From Paenimyroides viscosum (GTDB taxonomy: Bacteria > Bacteroidota > Bacteroidia > Flavobacteriales > Flavobacteriaceae), in assembly GCF_003858535.1 (NCBI RefSeq), contig NZ_RQTJ01000001.1, positions 151,761 to 215,760 on the forward strand: DNA of 64,000 nucleotides. Reading direction: 5' to 3'. The notes beneath the pieces were generated by a model. That model made no database searches and was not told where the DNA came from. It saw only the letters and a list, made by a program, of their open reading frames with translations. This document shows positions 28,296-37,700 of this stretch, piece by piece (the first letter of the stretch is position 1; the number at the start of each line of letters is the position of its first letter). A program made the position numbers and the translations under genes.

Positions 28296-29075
28296 ATGAA
28301 AAAAGTAATAGTTGAAAAACTGAACGTAATAGAAAAGGAAAAAGGAATAAAAATACTTTTCGCTATAGAATCGGGTAGTAGAGGTTGGGGATTTTCCTCA
28401 ACAGATAGTGATTTCGATGTTCGATTTGTTTATGTAACACCTAAAAAACAGTATTTACATATTAATGAACAGGCTGATTTCTTCGATTTTCCAATTAATA
28501 ATGATCTTGATATTAACGGTTGGGATTTAAAGAAGTTTCTAAAATTGTTATACGCTTCAAACGCAACACCTTTTGAATGGATGCAATCTCCTGTATTTTA
28601 TCATAAAGAAGACATTTTCTTTGAAATGATTAAAGAATTGCTCCCGGATTATTTTTGTCAGCAAACTTTAGTGCATCACTATTTGGGTTTGGTTCATAAA
28701 AAAATGGAAGTGCTTAACGAAGAAAATATACGTTTGAAAGATTTCTTTTATATCTACAGATCGTTATTAGCTACTCGATTTGCAATGGAAAACAATCAAT
28801 TTCCACCTATGGAATTTTCAAAACTGATGAATCTGGTTGACAATAAATCGTTGATAGAAGAAACAAATCGATTGCTGGCTGTAAAGAAGTATGCAAGTGA
28901 AAAGGATATTGATAAGATCAATTCAGAATTAATTGACTACTTGAAAGTTAGTTATAAAGGACTTTCAGATTCTAAAAAAGTAAAACGTAAAGGAACATTT
29001 GATATCGAAACATTAAATGAAACTTTTTATAAAATAATAACAGATGCTGACGATAGATTTTTTAAAGAAAAATAA
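28296..29075 (+). CDS. RlaP-type nucleotidyltransferase 1 (RNA repair)
   Basis: The 259-residue protein belongs to the RlaP family of DNA polymerase beta-like nucleotidyltransferases (PF10127/COG3541). The active-site signature is IESGSRGWGFSSTDSDFDVRFVYV at about residues 26-49: GS, then DxD (Asp39 and Asp41). The third acid is likely in INGWDLKKFLKLL near residue 77. RlaP proteins are linked by gene neighbourhood to RtcB RNA ligase, presumably to add or trim nucleotides at broken RNA ends; the exact chemistry is not shown. It is the first gene of the operon and overlaps the second RlaP gene by 32 bp. Confidence 0.88.
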   Translation: MKKVIVEKLNVIEKEKGIKILFAIESGSRGWGFSSTDSDFDVRFVYVTPKKQYLHINEQADFFDFPINNDLDINGWDLKKFLKLLYASNATPFEWMQSPVFYHKEDIFFEMIKELLPDYFCQQTLVHHYLGLVHKKMEVLNEENIRLKDFFYIYRSLLATRFAMENNQFPPMEFSKLMNLVDNKSLIEETNRLLAVKKYASEKDIDKINSELIDYLKVSYKGLSDSKKVKRKGTFDIETLNETFYKIITDADDRFFKEK

Positions 29076-30102
29076 CCTGATCCTTTTCGAATGTATTTCT
29101 GGGAGTAAAGCTTATGGTTTAAATACAGAAAAGTCGGATACTGATATTCGAGGTGTTTTCTACATGCCAAAAAATGATTTTTACGGACTTAATTATGTTC
29201 TACAAATCAGTAACGAAACCAACGATATTGTTTACTACGAATTAGGCAGATTTATTGAGCTTCTTTCTAAAAACAACCCAAATATTTTAGAAATGTTGGC
29301 GACACCTGAACATTGTATCTTATATAAAAACGAATTGATGAATGAAATAAAGATTGCCGATTTTCTGTCACTTTTAACTAAAGATACTTTCGTGGGTTAC
29401 GCTTTATCGCAAATAAAAAAGGCGAAAGGATTAAACAAGAAAATGTTTCATCCTATGGATCATGAACGAAAAACAGTTTTACATTTTTGTTATGTTGTAG
29501 AAAACGGTAAAACTTTTGAATTGCAAGATTGGTTAAGTGCTAAAAACTTAAAACAGCAAAATTGCGGCTTAAGTAAGTTAAATCATTTAAAAGATACTTA
29601 TAATCTTTTTTACGATTTGAACGATGATGTTTATAATGGAATATGCAACAGCGATGAGTCAAACGAAGTTACGTTAAGTAGCATTCCACAAAGTAGTTCT
29701 TCCGCAATAATACTGTATTTTAATAAAGATGCTTATTCTACTTACTGTAAGAAATATAGTGAATATTGGGAATGGGTTTCAAAAAGAAATATCGATAGAT
29801 TTCAATCCAATAAAATGCACGGAAAGGGGTACGATGCTAAAAACATGATGCATACGATACGTTTACTACAAATGGCTTTGAAAATTTTTAAGAATAAACA
29901 ATTAATAATAGAAGTTGACAATAGAACGGATTTGTTAGAAATTAAATCAGGAAGATACTCGTATGAAGAAGTTGTTAATATGGCTGATGATTTAATAGTT
30001 GAAATAGAAGAATATTATAAAAAATCGACATTAATAACAAGTCCAGATTTAGATAAAATTGAAAATTTATTGGTTAAACTTCGTTTAAAATTATACAATT
30101 AA
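29044..30102 (+). CDS. RlaP-type nucleotidyltransferase 2 (RNA repair)
   Basis: This 352-residue paralogue of the upstream gene has the same catalytic motif, FECISGSKAYGLNTEKSDTDIRGVFYMP, at about residues 14-41, with the third acid likely in NDIVYYELGRFIELL (about 62-76). A C-terminal extension of about 100 residues (HGKGYDAKNMMHTIRLLQMALKI) resembles the helical nucleic-acid-binding part seen in RlaP homologues. The start lies 32 bp inside the previous gene, and the next Met is too far downstream for the fold, so the overlap appears real. It is followed 2 bp later by rtcB. It likely acts on RNA ends before ligation; the division of labour between the two copies is unknown. Confidence 0.88.
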   Translation: MLTIDFLKKNNLILFECISGSKAYGLNTEKSDTDIRGVFYMPKNDFYGLNYVLQISNETNDIVYYELGRFIELLSKNNPNILEMLATPEHCILYKNELMNEIKIADFLSLLTKDTFVGYALSQIKKAKGLNKKMFHPMDHERKTVLHFCYVVENGKTFELQDWLSAKNLKQQNCGLSKLNHLKDTYNLFYDLNDDVYNGICNSDESNEVTLSSIPQSSSSAIILYFNKDAYSTYCKKYSEYWEWVSKRNIDRFQSNKMHGKGYDAKNMMHTIRLLQMALKIFKNKQLIIEVDNRTDLLEIKSGRYSYEEVVNMADDLIVEIEEYYKKSTLITSPDLDKIENLLVKLRLKLYN

Positions 30103-30104
30103 TC

Positions 30105-31526
30105 ATGAAAAAAATAACAGGAAAAGACCTATTGCGTATAGGTTTTGAAGAAAATATCATTTTAGGAAAAACATTAGATTTTTGTGAAAACTACCAAGGA
30201 TCTTTAAATAAAGGCGAGGTGTTAAACACTTTGAAGAACGTTATTTCACAACCCGAAAAAACATTTGAAACATCGGAGTTTTATCCTTTAGCGCAACAAA
30301 TTATTACGTTGCAAAATGAAATGGATAATGATACCATTCCGTTAGAAACAAATCCGAGACCGTATGCTGTTTTTGGTAGCGATCATATTGAAGAAGGAGC
30401 CAGAAAGCAAATGGAAACCGCAATGAAATTACCGGTTTCTGTGGCTGGAGCTTTAATGCCTGATGCGCATCAGGGTTATGGTTTGCCGATTGGTGGAGTC
30501 TTGGCAACCAGAAATGCCATTATTCCTTATGGTGTGGGGGTTGATATTGGTTGTAGAATGGCACTTTCTATTTATGATATGGAAGAATCGTTTTTCGAGG
30601 AAAATCAATCGAAGTTTAAGCGGGAGTTAATTGCACAATCAAATTTTGGTGCAGGAAACGGTTTTCGAGGTCAGTACAAGTTTGATCACGAAGTTTTAGA
30701 AAATAAGTTGTTTAACGAAAATCCGCTTTTACAGAATTTAAAAGATAAAGCATGGACGCAATTGGGAAGTTCTGGCGGTGGAAACCATTTTGTGGAGTTT
30801 GGTATTATTGAATTTGCAGAACGTGACGAAATGCTGAATATAGAAAAAGGTAAATATGTGGCTTTATTGACGCATTCAGGTTCTCGTGGTTTTGGTGCCA
30901 CCATTGCCGGACATTACACGCAGTTGGCTAAAAAGGTTTGTAAGTTGCCACAGGAAGCTAAAAATCTGGCTTATTTCGATTTGAATTCAACCGAAGGACA
31001 GGAATATTGGTTGGCAATGAATTTGGCGGGTGATTATGCATCGGCTTGTCATGAAGTGATCCATCATAAAATGCAGAAAGCGTTAGGTGTAGAAGTTTTA
31101 GCAAAGGTTGAAAATCATCATAATTTTGCTTGGAAAGAGCAGTGGAATGGGGAAGAGGTTATTGTTCACCGAAAAGGTGCAACGCCTGCAAGTAAAGATG
31201 TTATGGGAATTATTCCGGGATCTATGACAGCACCAGGATTTTTAGTCCGCGGAAAAGGTGAACCCGAAGCTATTCAGTCTGCATCGCACGGTGCCGGTCG
31301 ACAAATGAGTAGAACGCAGGCGAAAAAAGAAATTTCTAAATCTGATTTTAAAGCGATTTTAAAAGATCATAATGTAACCTTGATTGGAGCTGGTTTAGAT
31401 GAAGCGCCTATGGCTTATAAAGATATTCATCAGGTTATGGAAGCTCAAAAAAGCCTGATTGATGTTGTTGCTACGTTCACCCCTAAAATGGTTCGTATGG
31501 CTGATGATGGAAGTAGAGAGGATTAA
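30105..31526 (+). CDS. rtcB: RNA-splicing ligase RtcB
   Basis: RtcB joins 2',3'-cyclic phosphate or 3'-phosphate ends to 5'-OH ends using GTP and manganese, and repairs tRNA or rRNA cut by ribotoxins. The protein has 473 residues. Conserved parts include PDAHQGYGLPIGGVLAT (about 118-134), GVGVDIGCRMALS with the metal-binding Cys, GSSGGGNHFVEFG (about 222-234), LTHSGSRGFGATIAGHY, and SASHGAGRQMSRTQAKK with the guanylated His. The third gene of the repair operon, it starts 2 bp after the second RlaP gene. Archease, a common RtcB partner, is not present here. Confidence 0.97.
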   Translation: MKKITGKDLLRIGFEENIILGKTLDFCENYQGSLNKGEVLNTLKNVISQPEKTFETSEFYPLAQQIITLQNEMDNDTIPLETNPRPYAVFGSDHIEEGARKQMETAMKLPVSVAGALMPDAHQGYGLPIGGVLATRNAIIPYGVGVDIGCRMALSIYDMEESFFEENQSKFKRELIAQSNFGAGNGFRGQYKFDHEVLENKLFNENPLLQNLKDKAWTQLGSSGGGNHFVEFGIIEFAERDEMLNIEKGKYVALLTHSGSRGFGATIAGHYTQLAKKVCKLPQEAKNLAYFDLNSTEGQEYWLAMNLAGDYASACHEVIHHKMQKALGVEVLAKVENHHNFAWKEQWNGEEVIVHRKGATPASKDVMGIIPGSMTAPGFLVRGKGEPEAIQSASHGAGRQMSRTQAKKEISKSDFKAILKDHNVTLIGAGLDEAPMAYKDIHQVMEAQKSLIDVVATFTPKMVRMADDGSRED

Positions 31527-31527
31527 C

Positions 31528-31560
31528 AAGACAGTCGAAAATTAATTCGGCTGTCTTTCA
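31528..31560. terminator. Terminator between rtcB and convergent gene
   Basis: AAGACAGTCGAA pairs with TTCGGCTGTCTT (one G-U pair), separated by a 6-base loop, just after the rtcB stop. The convergent gene ends at 31542, so the hairpin overlaps its 3' end. Confidence 0.75.
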
Positions 31561-32156
31561 TTTATAATTCCATATTTAATACCTGCTTTAGCAAATTGTT
31601 CTTTTAGTAAGTTTAATTTTTCTGTACAATTATTATTTAGATTCATTTTTTCACTACTTGTTCTGTAGTTATTGCATTCAAAACAAATCTCTATGAACTC
31701 GAACAATTTATCATTATCGTCAAAAAATAAAATGGCATTTCTTGGCATATAACATTTTGCACCAGAAACATATATATTATTACCTACATTAAAAATTAAA
31801 TCAGTTAATTGATTTTTTTGATTTTCGGATAATTCAACTTTTTCTTCAAAATGATTCAAATTAACTTTTGAAGGTCTTTTTTTAATCATATCGAAATAAG
31901 TTTGCATAATTTCTCCTGCAACATAAGGTGCAGTTCCTTCATCATAGCCTTTCTTTCTTTTATTTTTTGGAAGTTTATTTTCATCACCTTGAAATGAAGA
32001 AAATACAATTCTTCTAGCTTTATTGAATGGATAGTTTTGATTTCGTTCTTCAATAGAAAAATTATTAATTTTAACACATTGTGATTCTTCATCTTGAGCA
32101 GAAGTATTTATAAAAGAAATCAATAAACAGAAAGTGACTAAAATTCGGAAAATCAT
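31542..32156 (-). CDS. Secreted protein of unknown function
   Basis: Starting at 32156 (MIFRILVTFCLLISFINTSAQ) the protein has 204 residues with a signal peptide cut after residue 21. A farther upstream start would place ten extra residues before the signal. The mature chain includes RIVFSSFQGDENKLPKNKRKKGYDEG (basic), a helical region, and a C-terminal cysteine-containing part with C-Y-M, I-C-F-E-C-N-N and C-T-E-K (about residues 148-185), so disulfides are possible. I recognise no family. It follows a repeat-rich intergenic region and is convergent with rtcB. Confidence 0.7.
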   Translation of the reverse strand: MIFRILVTFCLLISFINTSAQDEESQCVKINNFSIEERNQNYPFNKARRIVFSSFQGDENKLPKNKRKKGYDEGTAPYVAGEIMQTYFDMIKKRPSKVNLNHFEEKVELSENQKNQLTDLIFNVGNNIYVSGAKCYMPRNAILFFDDNDKLFEFIEICFECNNYRTSSEKMNLNNNCTEKLNLLKEQFAKAGIKYGIINERQPN

Positions 32157-32187
32157 AAGTATAATTTTAAAAAAGTAAACATACAAA

Positions 32188-32317
32188 AAAACTGCCTAAA
32201 AAGTATTAGCTTTTGTCATTCCGGACTTGATCCGGAATCTCATTATTTTGATTTACAAAATTTATGAGAAGCTGAAACAAGTTCAGCTTGACATTTGAAT
32301 ACTCTTTAGACAGTTTT
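32188..32317. repeat. Intergenic element with nested inverted repeats
   Basis: Two hairpins, ATTCCGGA/TCCGGAAT at 32218-32238 (5-base loop) and AAGCTGAA/TTCAGCTT at 32269-32289, are enclosed by an outer imperfect inverted repeat: 32188-32200 and 32305-32317 match over 13 bases with one mismatch. The CATTCCGGA/TCCGGAAT motif resembles repetitive intergenic sequences seen in many bacterial genomes. It may also form the 3' end of the lpdA transcript. Confidence 0.6.
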
Positions 32318-32331
32318 ATATACTGTAATTT

Positions 32332-33723
32332 CTACAAGTGAATCACTTCATCGTAAGCAGCAGCAACAGCTTCCATAACCGCTTCACTCATAGTAGGGTG
32401 TGGGTGAACTGCTTTTAAAATTTCGTGACCTGTAGTTTCTAATTTACGGGCAACAACTGCTTCTGCAATCATATCGGTAACGCCGGCACCAATCATGTGG
32501 CAACCCAACCATTCGCCGTACTTCGCATCGAAAATTACTTTTACGAAACCGTCTGGAGTTCCGGCAGCTTTTGCTTTTCCTGATGCAGAGAATGGGAATT
32601 TACCAACTTTAATTTCGTAACCCGCTTCTTTTGCTTTTTTCTCTGTCATACCAACCGATGCAATTTCTGGAGTTGCATACGTACAACCAGGAATGTTTCC
32701 GTAATCTAACGGATCAACGTGTAAACCTGCAATTTTCTCTACACATAAAATTCCTTCAGCCGAAGCAACGTGTGCCAAAGCCTGACCCGGAACTACATCG
32801 CCAATTGCATAATAACCCGGAATATTTGTCTGGTAGAAATCGTTTACCAAGATCTTATCGCGATCTGTAGCAATTCCTGTTTCTTCTAATCCGATATTTT
32901 CTATGTTTGATTTGATACCAACAGCAGAAAGTAAAATATCAGCTTCTAAAATTTCTTCTCCTTTAGCTGTTTTTACGGTAGCTTTAACGCCTTCGCCCGA
33001 TGTATCCACTTTTTCAACAGATGCATTCGTCATAATGGTAATTCCTGATTTTTTCAAAGAACGCTCCATTTGTTTAGATACATCTTCGTCTTCAACCGGA
33101 ACAATATTCGGCATAAATTCAACAATAGTAACTTCTGTTCCCATTGAATTATAGAAATGAGCGAACTCTACACCAATTGCTCCCGAACCTACAACGATCA
33201 TTTTCTTTGGTTGTGTTTCCAACGTCATTGCCTGGCGGTAACCAATTACTTTTTTACCATCTTGCGGTAAGTTTGGCAATTCGCGAGAACGTGCACCAGT
33301 AGCAATAATAATGTGATCTGCAGAAATTTCGGTTACTTTACCGTCTTTATCTGTAACATCAACTTTTTTGCCAGGTTTTACTTTTCCGAAACCATCGATA
33401 ACTTCGATTTTATTTTTCTTCATTAAGAACTGAACACCTTTGCTCATTCCGTCTGCAACACCGCGCGAACGTGCTATTACTGCATCAAAATCTTTATCAA
33501 CTTCACCACTGATCGTTAAACCATAATCGGCAGCATGTTTTAAATAATCAAAAACCTGTGCAGATTTTAATAAAGCTTTTGTAGGAATACATCCCCAGTT
33601 TAAGCAGATTCCGCCTAAATTTTCTTTCTCTACAACTGCAACTTTAAAACCTAATTGCGATGCTCTGATGGCTGTTACGTATCCGCCCGGACCGCTACCT
33701 AAGATGATAATATCGTATTTCAT
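32332..33723 (-). CDS. lpdA: Dihydrolipoyl dehydrogenase
   Basis: The E3 flavoenzyme reoxidises dihydrolipoamide in pyruvate and 2-oxoglutarate dehydrogenase complexes, passing electrons through FAD to NAD. It has 463 residues. The FAD-binding GSGPGGYVTA is at 9-18, the redox disulfide is in GGICLNWGCIPTKALL (about 37-52), the NAD-binding GSGAIGVEF is at about 178, and the C-terminal HPHPTMSEAV (about 440) carries the active-site histidine. It is not next to E1 or E2 genes here. The repeat element lies downstream, and its 5' side is 123 bp from the ABC exporter gene. Confidence 0.97.
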   Translation of the reverse strand: MKYDIIILGSGPGGYVTAIRASQLGFKVAVVEKENLGGICLNWGCIPTKALLKSAQVFDYLKHAADYGLTISGEVDKDFDAVIARSRGVADGMSKGVQFLMKKNKIEVIDGFGKVKPGKKVDVTDKDGKVTEISADHIIIATGARSRELPNLPQDGKKVIGYRQAMTLETQPKKMIVVGSGAIGVEFAHFYNSMGTEVTIVEFMPNIVPVEDEDVSKQMERSLKKSGITIMTNASVEKVDTSGEGVKATVKTAKGEEILEADILLSAVGIKSNIENIGLEETGIATDRDKILVNDFYQTNIPGYYAIGDVVPGQALAHVASAEGILCVEKIAGLHVDPLDYGNIPGCTYATPEIASVGMTEKKAKEAGYEIKVGKFPFSASGKAKAAGTPDGFVKVIFDAKYGEWLGCHMIGAGVTDMIAEAVVARKLETTGHEILKAVHPHPTMSEAVMEAVAAAYDEVIHL

Positions 33724-33846
33724 TTTTTATTTGTTTTAAACTTCAAGCGTTAAGCCTTAAGCGTTGATTGTTTTATTTTTTATGTGCACGATATGCGTTG
33801 CGAATTTAAGAATTTTTTTAAAAACTTTTATAAGCAAATTAATTTG

Positions 33847-35601
33847 TTAATTGGCTGATACACTTGCATACTGCGATTCGTACAGATTTTTGTATGCGCC
33901 GCTCTCTTTTGTTAACAACTGAGCGTGTGTGCCGGTTTCAACAATTCTACCATGATCCATTACCACAATTAAATCGGCATTTACAATAGTTGCCAAACGG
34001 TGTGCAATAATGATTGATGTTCTGTCTTTCGTAATAATTTCAACCGCTTTCTGCAATAATTCTTCTGAATAGGTATCGATAGACGAAGTAGCTTCGTCTA
34101 AAATTAAAATACTCGGATTGCTCATATATGCACGTAAAAAGGCAATTAACTGACGTTGACCTGATGAAAGCATCACTCCGCGTTCTTTTACGTTATAATC
34201 GTATCCGCCCGGAAGTTTCTCTATAAAATCGTTAATACCGATTTCTTTTGCCGCTGTTATAACTTCTTCTTTCGTAATGTTTGAATTATCTAAAATAATG
34301 TTGTTTAAGATGGAATCTGAAAAAAGGAAAACATCTTGTAAAACCACGGCAATTTGATCTCGTAAACTGTTTAAAGTGAAATCGTTGATGTTCATTCCAT
34401 CAATCAAAATTTCGCCTGATTCAATATCGTAAAATCGACTTAAAAGATTGGCAATGGTTGATTTCCCAGCTCCAGATGCGCCAACAAAAGCAACTGTTTG
34501 TCCTGCCTTAATGTTCAGATTGATACTGTTTATAACTTTTTTGCCGTTGCTGTAACTAAAATCGACATTCTTAAAATCAATGGCACCTTTAAAATCGGGA
34601 GCTGTGATTTTTCCTTCCTCCTGAATTAAATCATCACGATCTAAAATTTCAAAAACTCGATCCGCAGCCACAATTCCCATCTGCATCACATTAAATTTAT
34701 CGGCAATTTGTCGCAACGGGTTAAACAACATCGAAATCATCATGGTATAACCAAATAAATCTCCGGTTGTGGTTAAATTATCGCCCTGAACAATGGTAAA
34801 TCCGCCATAAATAATCACACAACCTAATGTAACCGCCGAAACAATATCGGCAATAGGGAAGAAGATCGAGTTGTACAGAATGTTTTTCTGCCACGCATCG
34901 TTATGTTTCTGGTTGATTTTTTTAAAGTTTTCATATTCAATCTGCTCACGATTAAACAATTGAACGATTTTCATTCCAGTCAATCGTTCCTGAATAAAGG
35001 TGTTTAAATTGGCAACCTGCAAACGAACTTCTTCAAAAGCAACTTTCATGTGTTTCTGAAAAATTCGAGTAGCATACAGTAAAACCGGCATGGCAACAAT
35101 TACAATAATGGTCAGTTTCCAGTTCATCCACGTCATAATTCCCAAAACAACCAACATTTTTAGCACATCGCCAACAATCATGAATAATCCTTGACTAAAT
35201 ATGCTTGCAATGTTCTCAATATCTGATACATTTCGGGTAATCAATTTACCCACAGGCTCGTTGTCAAAATAGCTCAATCTAAATTTAAGCATTTTATCAA
35301 ACAGGTTGGTACGAATGTCTTTTATGATATTTTGTCCCAGCCAGCTTGCAATGTAGGTAAAGAAAAACTGCGACGAAACTTCTAAAATAAGTACCAAAGC
35401 CATTAAAGCCACGTAAATACTTAATCCGCCTAAATCTGCTTTTGCAATATAAACATCCACTACATTTTTAACCATGTAAGGGCGAATTGCTCCAAAAACA
35501 GCAAGGGTAATAACCGTAAGCACTACCCAGAACATTTTGTCTTTGTAGGGCTGCGCATATTGCATTACTTTTTTTAATGTAGACGTTTTATTTGGTGTCA
35601 T
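33847..35601 (-). CDS. MsbA-like ABC exporter
   Basis: The 584-residue half-transporter fuses a six-helix membrane domain (about 1-310) with an ATPase domain (about 340-580) and should work as a homodimer exporting lipids or drugs. The ATPase has Walker A GASGAGKST (about 374-382), the signature LSSGQRQLIAF, Walker B ILILDEATSSID and the switch motif IIAHRLAT. MsbA-like lipid export is the natural candidate, but the family includes multidrug pumps, so the substrate is left open. Its start overlaps the truA stop by 14 bp, suggesting coupled expression. Confidence 0.9.
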   Translation of the reverse strand: MTPNKTSTLKKVMQYAQPYKDKMFWVVLTVITLAVFGAIRPYMVKNVVDVYIAKADLGGLSIYVALMALVLILEVSSQFFFTYIASWLGQNIIKDIRTNLFDKMLKFRLSYFDNEPVGKLITRNVSDIENIASIFSQGLFMIVGDVLKMLVVLGIMTWMNWKLTIIVIVAMPVLLYATRIFQKHMKVAFEEVRLQVANLNTFIQERLTGMKIVQLFNREQIEYENFKKINQKHNDAWQKNILYNSIFFPIADIVSAVTLGCVIIYGGFTIVQGDNLTTTGDLFGYTMMISMLFNPLRQIADKFNVMQMGIVAADRVFEILDRDDLIQEEGKITAPDFKGAIDFKNVDFSYSNGKKVINSINLNIKAGQTVAFVGASGAGKSTIANLLSRFYDIESGEILIDGMNINDFTLNSLRDQIAVVLQDVFLFSDSILNNIILDNSNITKEEVITAAKEIGINDFIEKLPGGYDYNVKERGVMLSSGQRQLIAFLRAYMSNPSILILDEATSSIDTYSEELLQKAVEIITKDRTSIIIAHRLATIVNADLIVVMDHGRIVETGTHAQLLTKESGAYKNLYESQYASVSAN

Positions 35602-36334
35602 TTATATAAGGATATTCTACTTGTGTTAAATATAAACCGTGTGCCGGAACAGAAAAACCTGCCTTGCCGCGATTTTTGCTTTTTATGATTTCATGAACAT
35701 CGTTTACCGAAATTTTTCCCATTCCAACATTCAGCATGGTACCAACAATTGCACGAACCATATTGCGTAAAAAACGATTTGCCGAAATATGAAAAATTAA
35801 CTGTGAACCATTTTTTTGCCAATAAGCTGTGGTTATGTTGCAGTTAAAGGTGAAAACGTCGGTATGTGTTTTGCTGAAACATTCAAAATCTTCGTATTCT
35901 AAAAGAATTTTGGCTGCTTCGTTCATTTTATCAATATCTAAATTTCTAAACTGATAGTAACTTAAGTCTTTTAAAAAGCTGTTTTTGAATGTGTTTATGT
36001 GATATTCGTACGATCTTGAAACAGCATCAAAACGCGCATGTGCTTCCTTAGCAACTTTAAAAAAGTTAAAAACGGTAATATCTTCAGGTAAAAACGAATT
36101 TAATTTATGAACCATTAATTGTTTGTCAAAAACAACATCAGTATCAAAATGCGCATACATTAATTTTGCATGTACACCGGCGTCTGTTCTACCTGCGGCA
36201 ACTAGTTCAAAATCATCTCTAAACAGCACATTTACAGCTTTGGTTAAAACTTCTTGTACACTTATAGCTTCGGGTTGCAACTGCCAACCATGATAATTTG
36301 TGCCGTTATATGCAAACTGAATAAAGTACCTCAA
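35588..36334 (-). CDS. truA: tRNA pseudouridine(38-40) synthase
   Basis: TruA converts uridines 38-40 of the anticodon arm of tRNAs to pseudouridine. The 248-residue protein has the start RYFIQFAYNGTNYHGWQLQP, the catalytic Asp in AAGRTDAGVHA (about residue 52), and the RFLRNMVRAIVG motif (about 192-203). Its C-terminus ends at the overlap with the ABC exporter gene. It is divergent from an M64 peptidase gene; 91 bp separates the two starts. Confidence 0.96.
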   Translation of the reverse strand: MRYFIQFAYNGTNYHGWQLQPEAISVQEVLTKAVNVLFRDDFELVAAGRTDAGVHAKLMYAHFDTDVVFDKQLMVHKLNSFLPEDITVFNFFKVAKEAHARFDAVSRSYEYHINTFKNSFLKDLSYYQFRNLDIDKMNEAAKILLEYEDFECFSKTHTDVFTFNCNITTAYWQKNGSQLIFHISANRFLRNMVRAIVGTMLNVGMGKISVNDVHEIIKSKNRGKAGFSVPAHGLYLTQVEYPYINDTK

Positions 36335-36425
36335 TTATTAAAAATTTAAACATACAAATATACTTTAATTTAGCGGAATGCGTGTATTAACAAAAAACTA
36401 AATATTTTTGCAGAAACAATATTTT

Positions 36426-37700
36426 ATGAAAAAATTTCTATCCCTTATTTTTATACTGATCAGCTTTATTGCAAGCGCACAGAATTTCAATGATTATTTT
36501 ACTGATAAAACGCTTCGGTTAGATTATATTTTTGCAGGAAATGCCAAGCAGCAGAATATTTATTTAAGTGAAATGATTCAGTTAAGTAAATGGCACGGAC
36601 GTGTTGATAATCTTTCGGTTACACCCATTCAAGGTAACGGACAAATAAAGGTTTACAGCACTGCAAATGATAAACTGATTTACGTTTTGCCCTTTGGAAG
36701 TTTGTTTCAGGAATGGTTAACGTTGGAAGATGCAAAAAATCAGTTTAAGAGTTTTGAGAATTCTTTTTTGATTCCTTTTCCAAAAGAACCAATTCGTGTT
36801 GATGTTTCGTTTTTTACAGCTGATAAACAAGAAAGAGTATTATCTCAGCAATTTATCGATCCAAAAGATATTTTAATTAGAAAAGTTACAGATGTTCAAA
36901 ATCCGTTTGAAGTTGTTCATCATTCTAAAGTAAAAAATCCGATAAAGATTGCGTTGGTTGCCGAAGGATATGCCGAAAACGAATTAGATCTTTTCATGGA
37001 ATATGCGCATAAAACAGTTGAAAATCTGTTTAATCATAAAGTGTTTAAAAAATATCAGGATTATTTTGAAATAGTTGCTGTAAAAACGGTTTCAAAACAA
37101 TCGGGTATAAGCATTCCCTCTAAAGATATCTGGCTGAATACGGCAGTTGGGTCAAACTTCGATACTTTTTATTCAAATCGATACTTAACAACATTGCATA
37201 CCAAATTACTGCATACGCAATTGGAGAATATTCCGTATCAGCACATTATTATTTTGGCAAATACCGATTTTTACGGTGGTGGCGGTATTTTGAATTCGTA
37301 CAGTTTAACTACAACTAAAAATAAGGAATTTGCGCCGGTTGTTGTTCATGAATTCGGACATAGTTTTGCAGGTTTGGCTGATGAATATTTTTATGCGGAA
37401 GATGTTTTTGAAAACAAAGCAACTTTAAGTATTGAACCTTGGGAGAAAAATATTACGTCGTTGGTTGATTTTGAATCTAAATGGAAGAATTTATTGAAAG
37501 CCGAAACTCCTATTCCCACAGATGCATCAATGCAGAAAGATGTTGAAATTGGTGCTTTTGAAGGATTAAAAGGCAACGGATTGTACATTCCTACTTTAAC
37601 TTGTAGAATGAAAATTAACAATACCGAAGATTTTTGTCCGGTTTGCAGCAATGCAATCGAAGAAATGATTTTATTTTATACAACCAAGCAAAAAAAGTAA
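36426..37700 (+). CDS. M64-family metallopeptidase, secreted
   Basis: With the start at 36426 (MKKFLSLIFILISFIASAQ) the protein has 424 residues and a clear signal peptide; the ATG 18 bases upstream adds residues before the signal. An N-terminal beta-rich domain (about 25-150) is followed by the peptidase domain, with the zinc motif VVHEFGHSFAGLADEY at about 305-320. The C-terminal CRMKINNTEDFCPVC cysteines probably form disulfides. Family M64 includes the IgA protease of Clostridium, but Bacteroidota members are broader and their targets are not known. Its TAA overlaps the next ATG by one base. Confidence 0.88.
   Translation: MKKFLSLIFILISFIASAQNFNDYFTDKTLRLDYIFAGNAKQQNIYLSEMIQLSKWHGRVDNLSVTPIQGNGQIKVYSTANDKLIYVLPFGSLFQEWLTLEDAKNQFKSFENSFLIPFPKEPIRVDVSFFTADKQERVLSQQFIDPKDILIRKVTDVQNPFEVVHHSKVKNPIKIALVAEGYAENELDLFMEYAHKTVENLFNHKVFKKYQDYFEIVAVKTVSKQSGISIPSKDIWLNTAVGSNFDTFYSNRYLTTLHTKLLHTQLENIPYQHIIILANTDFYGGGGILNSYSLTTTKNKEFAPVVVHEFGHSFAGLADEYFYAEDVFENKATLSIEPWEKNITSLVDFESKWKNLLKAETPIPTDASMQKDVEIGAFEGLKGNGLYIPTLTCRMKINNTEDFCPVCSNAIEEMILFYTTKQKK

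Noticed and set aside
37634..37699. Longer N-terminus for the YfcE-like protein
   Set aside because: The 22 extra codons overlap the M64 peptidase gene, and the family starts at MKKILLLSDTH.
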